NCBI GenBank assembly: GCA_009809945.1
Contig: WTPW01001111.1
Location: 98,483-162,482, forward strand
Length of the DNA stretch: 64,000 bases
Source of the DNA: Gigaspora margarita
Taxonomy: Eukaryota; Glomeromycota; Glomeromycetes; Diversisporales; Gigasporaceae
Direction: 5' to 3'
Shown: positions 11,865-24,232 of the stretch, piece after piece
How the letters are laid out: every line of letters begins with the position of its first letter
Numbering within the stretch: position 1 is the stretch's first letter
Notes under the pieces: generated by a model
The model's input: only the letters and a program-made list of their open reading frames with translations
Told to the model about the DNA's origin: nothing
The model's database searches: none
Position numbers and translations under genes: made by a program

Positions 11865-13001
11865 ATATATTAGTACAATACTATTAGTGTGTATTGAAGA
11901 ATCTATTATATTTGACCTTTTAGTTTTATCCAACAAATTGGTCTAGCAGAGTTAGTTGAATGCATTCAGGCTTATCTTATTGATAACAAATCATCTTGGA
12001 TTCGACTAAAATTTACCCTCCTAACCTAATTTTTTGATTCTGATGACTTTACTTGCTATTCAAAAAAATGCGTTAATAACACTTTTAAAACGAGATGATT
12101 TACAAATAGAAGAATCAGAAATTTTGGATAAGGTTATTTAATGGGAAAAGAACAAACACCAAATTTGCCATCCGATCTTGAACAATGGAATGATGAAAAA
12201 ACTTTTTATGCTTAAAAATTACACATGAAAATGTATTCCTTTAATTCGATATTTTCAAATTCCTGGGAAAGATATTGTTATAAAAGTTAAACCATATCGT
12301 CAAATTCTTGGATTAAATTTGTTGGATGATATTAAATTAAAGATTATGGCACCGGATATATCAGTCTTTTCAATTATTTTACCTGCCCGTAAGTATATCT
12401 GTTCAACTGCCTGTCCGTGAAGTTCCTGTCCATGAAGTACACTTTGTTAATCCATCGTCTATTATTAACGATGAACATTTTGCAGAGATTTCATCTTGGA
12501 TTGATCGCCGCCCATCAAATATGATATTAAAAAATACCTTACAAGTTTAATTTACTTCTTAGAGGAAATAGAGATGTATTTATTTGCGAAATATTTCATA
12601 AATTATGTTACAACATACCTGGTACCGTGTCTATTATAAAGGTTAATGGCACAAACGAAATACTTGGTGGATATAATCCATTAGTATGGAATAAACAAGA
12701 TAAATGTTTTGCAACAACCGATAGTTTTATTTTTTCATTGAAAGCACAAATTTTACCTAATTCCAGCTTGGAATAGTTCTCTTGTCATTGTTTTAAGAAT
12801 TCCTTAGTCGAATTATTCATGCATATAATGTAATTGGTTGTTATGGCTTTCTTGGTCCAGTTTTCGGTGTTTATTCGTTATGGGAAATGATCAGAAAAAT
12901 TGGAACTATTTTTATAATGATTTATACGATGAAAAGCGATATAGGTCTACTTCTAATCTTTTAATTGACGAATTTGAAGTATTTCAGGTTTTGAAAACTG
13001 A
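11865..13001 (+). pseudogene. B relic 2: exon 2 of a decayed BTB-BACK-TLDc paralogue
   Basis: Only exon 2 remains: it begins after the old acceptor at 11860-11864 with the YI-V-TILL segment and ends near TGA 12999-13001. Frameshifts occur in the BACK region, and a roughly 36-bp insert bounded by AATTCC repeats lies near 12768-12807 in the TLDc part. Unlike B relics 1 and 4 it keeps the linker, which reads PVREVPVHEVHF and so has one extra copy of the five-residue repeat that is expanded in A gene 4. A short open frame at 12838-13032 is the tail of TLDc in a shifted frame. Confidence 0.8.
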
Positions 13002-15295
13002 ATTACTTTTCACTGGTATTCTAAGATATTAGAAACTTTCTGAATATATTTTAGAGCTAAATCAAGCGTATATTTATAATGAAATTTTATTAGTACTTTA
13101 GAGTTTTGAAGACATTCTCAAGAATCTTCTTAGATGCTACTTTATTTCAGAACATTGCAAAACTACACTATTATATTATGAATATTATTGAAATTTGCTT
13201 AGATATCATTTTGCTAAGATTTGGTAATAATTATAGTGTCGCTTAATTATTACAATAGATCAAATAAAAACCTTATCAATGGTTTGAGAAGCTTTTATCA
13301 ACCATAACAATGTTGGAAATTATATTTTGGGTGCACAAATAATTTTTTATTTAATTAATAAACTTTATTTGTATCATTATTCTTTTAATGTGAACATAGT
13401 AAAAAATAAAAATATGTTCACAAAATCATTAATCTTTACACTTAATCTTAAGTGATTTGTTAAATGTTATCGAAATTCTGCAAATGCAAAAAATTGGAAA
13501 AAAATATAAACGCAGCAGTCTCTATTGCTTATTTACGACTTACCAGTCCCATATATTATAATAAAATTTATCAAGGGTAATAATATTATATAGTTATTCA
13601 ATGATTTACTATTTCAGTTTATAAAATAAGATCAATAATTTTACCATAAAATATTTGATTTATTTTATAGACTGATCATAATAAAGCATTTAACAAAATA
13701 CATTATCGAAAAGAATATTGTTATTAAAGTTTTTAACCTGAAAATTTTTTTGAAAATAATAATTAAAAGTAATAAGTTAATTTTAATAACTACAGTAATG
13801 TCTATAACAAAAAAAGTATAAAACTGGTTGAATTGTACAGCAATTATATATTATTACAGAGTAAATTGCTCAATTATACCAAATTTAATAATATCTAATG
13901 GCTTTTCAACCACTTATGATGAAACAAATACTATGGCATAAGCCTTTATGCATCCTTTTCGGAATTTAAACAAATTAGTCCATGCGAAGTTACTTTTATT
14001 GTTTATTATTTTTTTCTGACACATTTTATATGGCATTATTTGAAGACTTTAACTTCATTGATGTTCTAATTGTTTATGGCTTAAAAATTGTTAGCTTCAA
14101 ATTTCATCTATATATAAAATTAATAAAATATATTTTTTTTTAATAAAAATAAAAATAAATAATTGGGTGAAATTTTCAAAAAGGATATTACAGTATCGTA
14201 TCGTTGCGAAATGCGCAAGTACATGGATGTTATTCGAGATACGCAATTTTAAGAGACTAATTATTAATTTGGCAAATGAATTTAACAATAACAATAAATC
14301 ATGGTTGTATTCGGTTAAATTAATTATTATTCTCTTTGAATTATGCGTTATTTCAAGCTAATATAATAAGGATTTTTGTGTTAAAAACTTATACTTAATT
14401 ACCGAAAGCTAATTTCCATGCAAATTATTTTCGATTCTATATTTTTTATGGTTTGTTTTTTTTCGAAGTTTATTCAATATGGAAAGATCTAGTTTACTAT
14501 TTATAAAATATTAGAATTATAATAACATTACTTTTAATGTTAAATGTAAGGTGCAAACTTTATTAATTTCTTTAAATTTGGCCTTTAAAGTCACCCAAAA
14601 CCATTATTTGAATACATTAATTATATGTTTTTGACTTTCAGCAGCACTACCATTATACCCATTATTTGAATACATTAATTATATGTTTTTGACTTTCAGC
14701 AGCACTACCATTATACTGCAGTATATTCAACCTTCAATTTTGGCATGATGATTTATTGAATGTTTTTTTGAGATACCAGTAACTTATTTTATTTATGAAT
14801 TTACCGAAAGAGTTTCTGCACCTTCAGTAAGCGCTAAACAAATGACTAAATATATAATTTGAGTTCATAAATAAATCACCCAGATCGTGAATAAAAATTG
14901 ATAGTGCATAGGATCGACTTTCCATTCCGAATCAATAGTCGTTGAACAAAAAAAAAAAAATTAATTTATGTTTGGGTCTGTGTTTTGAGTTTAGCTTAAA
15001 AATTCTAGTATAGCAAAATTGCACCGGAAAATTTTTTGCAATGACCACAAAAGCGATTTAATATTCTAAGTTTTGAAATAATCGCGATTTTTTGCAAAGC
15101 GATCGTTTGTTTTTAATTTTCTTTAAGTTCCCGATTTTTAATTAGCTAACTGACGTCGGAAAATTACTATTACTTGAAAAGAAAATCGATATTCTTATGC
15201 CCCAGGCCAAAATGAAGCAAATCATTGCCAAGGAAGGTAATTTTCAGTCAATAAGAATGGTGGCAATACAACTTCCATTTTTAAATAGGTTGGGA
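13002..15295 (+). repeat. B-type 3' flank and intergenic DNA, unit 2
   Basis: No gene is supported. The stretch matches 5006-6950 and 37194-45000 with indels. An extra insert of about 120 bp near 13585-13705 is absent from unit 1. A segment around TATGTTTTTGACTTTCAGCA is tandemly duplicated at about 14605-14705. Overlapping short open frames on both strands near 14100-14360 are AT-rich and not conserved. Confidence 0.6.
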
Positions 15296-15395
15296 TGGTT
15301 TGTACCACATTTATATGCTATGATTGGCCTGCAATTGCATCTACAACTTTGTTCATCGACATACTTATCGATAAGTAATAATCACAAACTTACAA
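15296..15395 (+). promoter_or_regulatory. Core promoter and 5' UTR of A gene 3, altered palindrome
   Basis: TTATAT lies at 15311-15316, about 80 bp before the ATG at 15396. The palindrome at 15362-15377 is TACTTATCGATAAGTA: relative to TACGTATCGATACGTA, two symmetric positions have changed (G to T and C to A), so the dyad is still perfect. Confidence 0.6.
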
Positions 15396-17106
15396 ATGTC
15401 GCAAATAAGCACTAAATTACTTGAGCATTTCTCCAATGATTTCGCTCAACTTCTTGAAACTGAATATGATTACAATGTTGTCATTAAAGTTGGAAACCAA
15501 CATTTTAAGCTACATTCATTAATTTTATATCAACGTTCATCATTCTTTCGTAAAGAATTATCAACCGCAACNAANAAGAATAATATTATTGAAATTACTT
15601 TAACTCATACTTCTGTTGAATCTTTTAAAATTTTAATTAAGTAAGCGATTCATTCATAATTGTTTAATTATATTTACTATTCACCGAAGGCGAAATTCAC
15701 CAGTATACTGTATGTTTTTTAAATTTGTTATTTAAAAGATTTTGCCTCAAATTTTTAAGCTAGAATTAAGAGATGGAATTAATACTTAAATTGGATATTG
15801 GGGTTTTAAGGTTCAAAATATTTTTACATTTTGCATTCCAAATACTATTCCTGGTGAATTTCACTTCTAGTGAGTTAAAATCGTCCTTATAGTAATACTA
15901 ATTAAAGTTTTTTTTTAATATAGACATATTTACACAGGTACAATTACATTTGGAGGGGTCGAACCATCTACTATATTTGATCTTTTGGTTCCGTCCAACA
16001 AATTAGGTTTAGCAGAATTAGTTGAATACATTCAGTCTTATCTTATTGATAACAAAGCATCTTGGCTTCGATTAAAATTTACCCAAGTTTATTCTACAAG
16101 TTTTCAAGAAAACAATCTTAAGGGCTTACAAACTTTTTGCACTGACATCCTTGCGAAACATCCTAACCTAATTTTTGATTCTGATGACTTTACTTCTATT
16201 CAGGAAAATGCGTTAATAACTCTTTTAAAGCGAGATGATTTACAAATAGAAGAATCAGAAATTTGGGATAAGGTTATTCAATGGGGAAAAGAAAAAACAC
16301 CAAATTTACCATCCGATCTTGAACAATGGAATGATGAAATCTTTTTAGCTTTAACAACTACACTTGGAAAATGCATTCCTTTAATTCGATATTTTCAAAT
16401 GTCTGGAAGAGATATTGCAATAAAAGTTAAACCATATCGTCAAATTCTTGGATCAAATTTGTGGGATGATATTACATTAAAGATTACGGCGCCTGATATA
16501 TCAATCTCTTCAACTATTTTACCTGCTCGTAAAAAAATATCTGTTCAACTTCCTGTCCGTGAAGTTCATTTTGTTAATCCATCGTCTATTATTAANGATG
16601 AACATTTTGCAGANATTNCATCTTGGATNGANCGTNNNNCNTCNANATATGATATTACAAAAATACCTTACAAGTTTAATTTACTTCTTAGAGGAAGTAA
16701 AGATGGTTTTACTTGTGAATTATTTCACAGATTATGCGATAATATGCCCAGCACTGTAACTATCATAAAGGTTAATGGCACAAATGAAATACTTGGTGGA
16801 TATAATCCATTAGTCTGGACGTCTAATGGTCCATTAAAATGGCTTGCAACAACTGAAAGTTTTATTTTTTCGTTGAAATCCCAAAATTTACCTAATTCCA
16901 TCTTTAGTAGAATTATTCATACAAATAAAGTAATTGGATGCTGTAGCAAATTAGGTCCATCTTTCGGTCATTATTTCTATATGAGAGATGATAATAAAGG
17001 ATGGACTTATTTTCATCATGATATATTTGAAAAACGGCTTAGATCTGAGAATACTTCTGCTTTTTTAATTGACGAATTTGAAGTATTTCAGGTTTTGAAA
17101 TACTGA
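15396..17106 (+). CDS. A gene 3: BTB-BACK-TLDc domain protein
   Basis: Exon 1 is 15396-15640, the intron 15641-15923 (GTAAGC...TAG), and exon 2 is 15924-17106 with TGA at the end; the spliced product has 475 residues. Residues 1-82 from exon 1 carry the BTB fold start (TEYDYNVVIKVGNQHFKLHS), exon 2 completes BTB (HIYTGTITFEGVEPS), then a BACK-like helical region (ENALITLLKRDDLQIEESE), a linker with PVREV, and TLDc from about residue 300 (LLLRGSKDGFT, EILGGYNPLVW). BTB domains mediate dimerisation and often bind cullin 3; TLDc domains are linked to oxidative stress and V-ATPase regulation in other eukaryotes; neither role is shown for this protein. Ambiguous bases lie at 15572, 15575 and from 16596 to 16646, so some codons are unknown. 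The AATAAA seen after its sisters has changed here to CAATGA near 17555. The gene is otherwise open. Confidence 0.85.
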
Positions 17107-17278
17107 ATTGCTTTTCACTGTTATTCAAAGATATTAGAAACTTTTCTGAATATATTTGTAGAGTTAAATCAAGTGTATATTTATAATGAAATTTTATTAG
17201 TACTATTAGAGTTCGAAGACGTTCTCAAGAATCTTCTTAGATGCTACTTTTCTCAGAACATTGCAAAACTACATACTA

Positions 17279-17464
17279 CTGTCGGCCCTCCCCAAACCGA
17301 TCCTGTCAAAATCGATGACCTGTCAAATCTGATAAAAACTTAATCTACCAAGCTGGTACCTGTTATATAAATCTAATAGTTTATAATGTTTTCAAATCCG
17401 TTAACCTTCCAAAACTGATACAAAATCTGTCCACCATGCATACCGGTTTAGGGAGGGCCGACAG
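17279..17464. mobile_element. Stowaway-like MITE with TA target duplication
   Basis: A 186-bp element with ends CTGTCGGCCCTCCCCAAACC and the complement CTGTCGGCCCTCCCTAAACC, flanked by TA at 17277-17278 and 17465-17466. The empty site reads straight through in the sister units (ACTATATTATGAAT near 47036). TA duplication and short length fit a Tc1/mariner-type MITE. Confidence 0.85.
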
Positions 17465-18900
17465 TATATTATGAATATTATTGAAATTTGCTTAGATATC
17501 ACTTTTGCTAAGATTTGGTAATATTTATAGTGTCGCTTAATTATTACAATAGATCAATGAAGACCTTATCAATGTTTGAGCAGTTTTTTACGATCATAAC
17601 AGTGTTGAAATTATATGTTCATGTGAGTAAATTATTTTTATTTAATTAATAAACTTTATTTATATCATTATTTTTTAATGAGAGCATAGTAAAAAATAAA
17701 AAATATGTTCACAAAATCATTATTTTTTACACTTATTCATAAGCGGTTTGTTAAATGCTATCGAATTCTGCAATCTCCATTGCTTATTTACGATTTTACC
17801 AATTCTAATATATTATTGCAAAATTTTGTCATAGTTAATAATATAATTCATCATCGAAAAGAATACTGCTATTAAAATTTTCCAATATCTATTTACTTGA
17901 AAATTTTTTTGTTAAATAATAAATTAATAGTAATTAATTAATGTTAATAACAAATGTCTATAATAAAATTTAGTTGAACAATACATCAATATCTCTATTT
18001 ACACTAGATGATATAAAATATTGATAAACTGGTGACAAAAACTTTTTTAACCGCAACAATATATATAATATATTCGCTGGTCATTTTTTACGATGTAAAA
18101 TTTTTCTTTAAGGTTATAAGCTACATGTTCCATAACTTATTTATCTATTGGTAGCTAAACGAAATATTTGATTAAGTTAAATTTAACACCTGATAGATTT
18201 TAATGCACTTCAACCATTAATTAAGACGCTTGAAAACTCTCTAAAACTATTGTAAAATTTATAAGGTATATTAAAAAAGACATATTTAAGAGATCTCTCT
18301 ATGATCATTCTGAGGCAGTTCCTCAATTAGATTACTAATTATCGAGATGCCGCATAATCATTTTGATTAATCGAAATTAATTGAAATTAAATTGAACTGA
18401 TACCTATATCAATTTTGCCGAAAATTCGTTGTGCGAAATGCGAATTTTAAATTTGGTCAATCAGAGTAACTATATTGAAAAGAATATTATATTATGTCCA
18501 GGTTTTTTTGATTGAAATCATTAAACATGTTCTATTCTTTTAACCAATCGAGACATTTTATTTGCCATAGAATATAATGTATTTTGGTTATTTTCTTAAT
18601 AAATTTTAGACTGATCTATTATATTTGAGTGACTTAATTATTGTTATTAAAAGCTATGCGTTATATAATATAGCTTTATTCATATATGTAATATTTGACT
18701 TGCAATCTGAATAATACGTAGCATACCTTGATTTTATTATATGTCATATTAAAATTTATTTGAACATACAATCATATTTCCTTTTTAAAGGTTTTCTAAT
18801 CTACTTATTATCATCATTATCGTTATCAAAAACCTAATTAACTGGAATAGCTCTGTCTAAAGTTAATACTTATTGTAATTCTAGTCACAACTTACATATA
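17465..18900 (+). repeat. A-type 3' flank, unit 3
   Basis: No gene is seen. It matches 2400-3690 and 47036-48440 almost throughout. The CAATGAAGACC near 17555 replaces the AATAAAGACC polyadenylation motif of the other units. Confidence 0.65.
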
Positions 18901-18912
18901 CATGCACTTAAC

Positions 18913-18916
<4 letters not shown>

Positions 18917-18954
<38 letters not shown>
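18917..18954 (+). repeat. Poly-A tract replacing the B relic exon 1
   Basis: A run of close to 40 As stands where units 1 and 4 have a short A-run followed by the exon 1 remnant of the B relic. The exon 1 remnant and the start of its intron are missing here. Confidence 0.7.
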
Positions 18955-18957
<3 letters not shown>

Positions 18958-19148
18958 ATTTAAGATTCTAGAAAGCTTTATCTTAAAATTTTTAAAGTTA
19001 GATTTAAAAGTTAGAATTAATACTTGGGTTAAACATAATATTGTACTCCAAATAAACAATTATAGGAATTTAGTAAATTTGATGAATTTCACCTCTGGTG
19101 AACTAAACTCGACATATTTAATTACTAATGAAAGGTCTTTTAACATAG

Positions 19149-19889
19149 ATATATTGGTACAATACTATTAGAATGTATTGAAGAATCTATTATATTTGAC
19201 CTTTTAGTTTTATCCAACAAATTAGGTCTGGCAGAATTAGTTGAATGCATTCAGTCTTTCTTATTGATAACAAAGCATCTTCTTGGTTTCGACTAAAATT
19301 TACCCAAGTTTATTCTACCAGTTTTCAAGAAAATAATTTTAAAACCTTACAAATTTTTTGCACAGACATCCTTGCAAAACATCCTAACCTAATTTTTGAT
19401 TCTGATGACTTTACTTGCTATTCAAGAAAATGCGTTGATAACACTTTTAAAACGAGATGATTTACAAATAGAAGAATCAGAAATTTTGGATAAGATTATT
19501 CAATGTGGAAAAGAAAAAATTCCAAATTTACCATCCGATCTTGAACAATGGAATGATGAAAACTTTTTAGCCTTAAAAATTAGACTTGAAAAAAATGTAT
19601 TCCTTTATTGATATTTTCAAATTCCTGGAAAAGATATTACAGTAAAAGTTGAACCATATCGTCAAATTCTTGGAACAAATTTATGGGATGATATTACATT
19701 AAAGATTATGGCACCGATATATAAAATCTCTTCAACTATTTTACCTGCTGTAAAAAAATGTCTGTTCAACTTCCTATCTGTGAAGTTCATTTTGTTAATT
19801 CATCGTCTATTATTAACGATGAACATTTTGCAAAGATTTCAACTTAGATTGACTGTCTCCCGTCAAAATATGATATCACAAAAATACCT
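19149..19889 (+). pseudogene. B relic 3, 5' part, cut by the gypsy element
   Basis: Exon 2 begins at 19149 after TAACATAG and runs through the BTB end, the BACK-like region (LLKRDDLQIEESEILDK) and the linker to TLDc (YDITKIP), where the LTR begins at 19890. Frameshifts break it near 19410, 19590 and 19735. The linker is present, unlike in B relics 1 and 4. The remainder of the same exon continues after the element at 36764. Confidence 0.85.
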
Positions 19890-21108
19890 TGTCATACCCG
19901 AAATTAACCTCTTCTATAATTCAGGGGACGAATACGTTTATACTCTATAAACTATATACTGGGTACTAGGTGATTTGGGAGGTTAGTGTTATGTCGACTA
20001 TACGACTTTATTAAGAGGATTTATAGGCTTTATTCGAAAGAGGCACAACTAAACGTATATGAAGATACGTAGAGTTGCAAGATAGTGTTTTACTTTAACG
20101 TGTATTAAGACACAGTTATGCTTTATTAGATATAATAATTATAACTAAACTAATACAATCTTCTATCTTGGGATTGGAGAGTTCGAATCTATCTAAACGA
20201 AGTCTGAAGTAAGATCAAGGCGAAAACGAAGGCCTTATTACATGATTCGGGGAAAGTATTCTTCCGCTACATTATTAGTATTCGTGAGTTTAATGCTATT
20301 AATTAATTAATCGTTAAATTGAATACATCTAATAAACCATTCATCAGCTTTCGCTGCATTTAATGATATATTACGCGGGTTTATTTTGGATTATTTAATG
20401 CAAAGTGAAAGGATATCACGTGATCGAAAAGAAGAGCAAGTACATGACCTGTCACCTCCATAATGCCATTACAGGTAAGGCTAAAAGCATGTGAAAATCA
20501 GAAAACGGCGCAAGGAAGATCAAAGACAAATAAGGCGCTACAATGGGAATAGGGTACGTATAAAAGTTAGGTGCGATGAATCAACATCTGCAAGTGCTTG
20601 AACAGAAAATTTGCGTGACCCACCCAACCCACCTGAGATGAAGACATGTGATTCTATCATTTCCTCACTTGCATTTCTTCATTTGCATTCTTTACTCACA
20701 GCCGGCTTGCTTCAGCAGGTGGTGAATGGCCCTACTGGCTACAATAATCCTATGGCGACTCTCAGCGCAATTACAATTGCTTTTTCTCAGGATGTCTTTG
20801 CCATCCTGGCCAACTCGGTCAGTTACTTGCTTCTCTAGCACATTTCTGCTATTTCAATAAAAATCACCTCTGGCCTAAATTACTTGCCAGCATAGTCCTA
20901 ATAAATAATAATGTCATGTAATGCGAATGCTTTTTGTCAAATTAATTAAGGGGGTTTGCAGATCAATAAATTATGCGGCATGAATATTTGTATCATCATG
21001 TGATTAATTCTAGATTATTCAGTGAATCAGTGCTGCCGATATTGACTGATATTCTATATAGTCATATAGTTCATGTGACTTTACTGCAGTGTAAAATTTG
21101 ACATAACA
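19890..21108 (-). repeat. 3' LTR of the gypsy element (long form)
   Basis: 1219 bp starting TGTCATACCCG and ending GACATAACA in plus-strand reading. Relative to the right copy it has about 86 bp more near 19950-20035 and about 540 bp more near 20401-20940. The latter segment resembles the window start (1-330), so it is probably original LTR sequence lost from the right copy. A 75-codon open frame at 20611 is not conserved. Confidence 0.85.
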
Positions 21109-21329
21109 ATTCTTCTCCTGCTAATTATGAGCTCCGCGAATAGCAAATATTTAATTCGAGTGTAGGGGGAGTTGGAGAGGAGCAGGGCAGTAACAATGAA
21201 CAACCATAAACACTCCATGTAGGGTGCTATACTACTATAAGTATGCATATGTACTTGCATGATCCCGATAGGATATTCCATAAGCATTACCCATTTCAGT
21301 CATAATACTTTTTAAGTAACAAAGTATTT

Positions 21330-22525
21330 CATGGTACATCTAAGATCTGCTAATCTAGTGTACATAATTTGTACACATCTTGTACAACACAGGCATGTAT
21401 AATAAATGGACCAAGCCACTGTAGTAGAATTTGCCAGTATGCTTTTCAACTTGAGCAGCATTAAACAGTAGAACTTTATCCCCCTTCTGGAATATTCTTT
21501 GAACTTTCTTTAGTTTTCAGTCCCAGTAGAACTTTTGTCTTTTTTGGGCATGGTGACAATTTTTTTTTGCCACTTTTCTGCAAGTAGACAGTTCTTCGAT
21601 GAATGTGGTTAATCAATTCACCATATTTTTGTCTATATCATTTTCTTCTCTAAAGTTTGGAAAATGAGCTTCTCTTCTATATGTCAAATAAAAGGGGTAA
21701 ACTTGGTTGTTGCTTGTTTACGAGCTTAATAGGCATATAGTACTGAGAGTATCAATGTATCCACACTTGCTCTTGTTTGGTCAATTTTGCTAGAGCATTG
21801 CATAGGGTACAGTTATTTCATTCGACCAACCCATTGGTCTGCTAGTGATAGGAAGTGGACATTAGGTGTTTAATTTTAAAGTTGCTCATCAGAAACCTTA
21901 TTACTTCATTATTAAAATGCAGTTTATGATCTGATATCATATAAGCAGGACAGCCATATTGGCAAACAATCTTATTGAATACAAAGTAGGCAGTCTCTTG
22001 TGCATTGGCTGTTGGTACTGCTTTGGCTTCAGGTTATTTTGTCATATAATCAACGAACATTATTATATATCTATTTCCCCTTGTAGTTATTAGGTAACAG
22101 ATCTACAAAGTCTATGCCAATTTTATGAAATGGGCTTCAACAGGTATCAGTTGTAGTGGGCCATGTGTTCGATATTTCCCTCTATGTTGACATTGATCAC
22201 AGGTTTGTACATATTTCCTTATTTGGTCATATATTTTGGGCTAATAGTACTTGTTTCAGATCTTTTCAAACATCTTTTTTGTTTCTATATGAGCACCAAG
22301 CAGTGAATATAGAATATGTAGAGTATTGGCTCTACTTTATGCTATTGCATTACTTGTAGTAATTGATTTTGTGTTTTCTTCCTATGATCTCTCTTATATA
22401 ATAAGTAATTGTACAAGATAAAAAACTTGCTTTGGGCTTCTAATTGTTTTCTTTGACAACTATTAAATTGTAATAGGTATCAGGCTTTTTCTAAAAAATT
22501 TTTGATGTAGGTGTATTTACTTGTA

Positions 22526-22571
<46 letters not shown>

Positions 22572-22950
22572 GTTTTGTGTTTTAAATTATTCTCTTTGTT
22601 GTTATCTAGATACGATAGCAGTGATTGACTTGCAAGGTTTTTCATTATTTGAGGATAGGGATGACCTAGTAGTATCAGACAGGGTTTGGCACTTTCTACT
22701 ATACTGAATTACTAAGATAAGTGTTCTTTAAATTATCAAATTCTTGATAGTATGCTTCAGTGGGGTTTCTAGAAGTTGTAACTACCAAGGTTTGATTACT
22801 ATGTTATTCTCTTCTAGTAATATGTTTTTGGCTTGGCTAATCAAACCATCCAATTTTATATATATTTCATGAGACTTGTTATCATTTGTACTTACCCAAC
22901 CCATATCGGACAGTACTTCTCAGATTGATACTTCTAGTTCTTCATTATCT
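21330..22950 (-). pseudogene. Gypsy integrase remnant
   Basis: Read on the minus strand, the zinc-binding end (YYWPKIYDQIRKY, then CDQCQ) lies near 22170-22270, followed by the catalytic core: GIDFVDLLP near 22105, MFVDYMTK then a stop where tryptophan is expected, a QETAYFVFNKIVCQYGCPA segment, ISDHKLHFNNE and NGLVE near 21830. These fit the D,D-35-E integrase order. Stops at TGG and CAG codons (as TAA and TAG) and frameshifts break it. It would insert the element's cDNA into the genome if intact. Confidence 0.8.
22530..22567 (+). repeat. Poly-T tract in the gypsy element
   Basis: A run of nearly 40 Ts between the integrase and RNase H remnants. On the element's own strand it is a poly-A tract; whether it marks a lost insertion end cannot be told. 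Confidence 0.5.
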
Positions 22951-23039
22951 GGTATAAACCAATAGCTTCAGGCTATTTTTTCTATGGGATACCACTTGAG
23001 GGTTACCTACAAACTTAGGTCAAGCTTACATTTGGTACA

Positions 23040-23977
23040 ATCATTCTCAGGTAAGTATAATTTAATAATACACCAACATTGTGCATTCGGACCTCTTCAG
23101 TCTCGCAGGCAATGTTTTTCTTTTGTTTCTGATTAAGCTAACTACTAATATGCTCAACATAATACCAGGTACAATATTGTCCATTGTATCAAATTCCTTC
23201 AGAAGAAAAGTCAATCTGTCTATAGGGGTGTATTCCATATATAGTAAGTTATACCATAATGCTTCTTTTGCTATACTATATGTTTTATAGTCTTGATATT
23301 CTATTAATTCTTCTTCATATCTGCCTACTATATATACAGAGCTGTCTTCTTCTTTGAATAACCAGGATAATGCATCAGCATTATTATGTTTTTGCCCAAA
23401 CTGATGTATCACTATAAAGTTATAAGGCTCAAGTCGCAAGATCCATCGAGATCGTTTACCTTTCATTTTAGACATATGAAGCCACTGGAAGGCAGAGTGG
23501 TTAGTGATTAAAAAGAAGGGTTTGGACTCTAAATACTAATAAAAATGCTCTATGTCCCAAATAACAACAAGACACTCTAACTCAGGTATAGAGTAATTTT
23601 TTCATTTTTTTCAGGCTTTGACTTGCATATACTACTATGTATTCTTTCTTTTTATCATCTAGCTATGCAAGGATGATACTTAGCCCAGATGTCAAAGCAT
23701 TGGTATGAACATAAAATGGTTGATCAAAATTTGGGTACTGCTGAATTGGGCTATTATAAGATAATTTTTAAGGGTTTTGAATGCTTCATTCTGCTTCTGA
23801 GTCCATCTGTATGGCTGATCTTTTTGTAATAGCTAATTTAGAGGCTTTGCGATCTTAGAAAAGCCTTTAATAAACTTCTGGTAGTACAACACATGACCTA
23901 AGAAGGCTTGTACCATTTTAACTATAGTTGGTATAGGAAAGTTTCTTATTTTTTCTATTTTTTCCTTATTCTGCGTA
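23040..23977 (-). pseudogene. Gypsy RT end and RNase H remnant
   Basis: On the minus strand this continues the reverse transcriptase right after the DNA transposon: NKEKIEKIRNFPIPT, VQAFLGHVLYYQKFIKGFSK, then the connection and RNase H with WTQKQNEAFKTLK, and finally the open segment 23062-23475 with KGKRSRWILRLEPYNF, FGQKHNNADALSW. The last motif is the usual end of the Ty3/gypsy RNase H domain. Several stops, for example N then a stop in the KPLN segment, show that it is inactive. Confidence 0.85.
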
Positions 23978-24232
23978 ATTCCATCTAACTACCCAGCATC
24001 ACCACCAAATTTTCTTGATCACATGATTATTGGCCAATAAAAGATTCAAATTTGGTATAACATTACATGATCAGGAAAATTCAAAACAAATATCTCAAAA
24101 CATCTCTTTTGTCAAAAAAAGCTTATTTCTTAAAAGTTTGCATAAGAAACCACTTTTTTAACTAAAAAAAGTTTTTCTTGAGCGATTTTACTATATAACA
24201 GTCATAGGATATGTCCTTTCAATTGCTGTCTA

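Noticed and set aside
20611-20838. 75-codon open frame
   Set aside because: Lies in the gypsy LTR on the strand opposite to the element genes and is missing in the other LTR.
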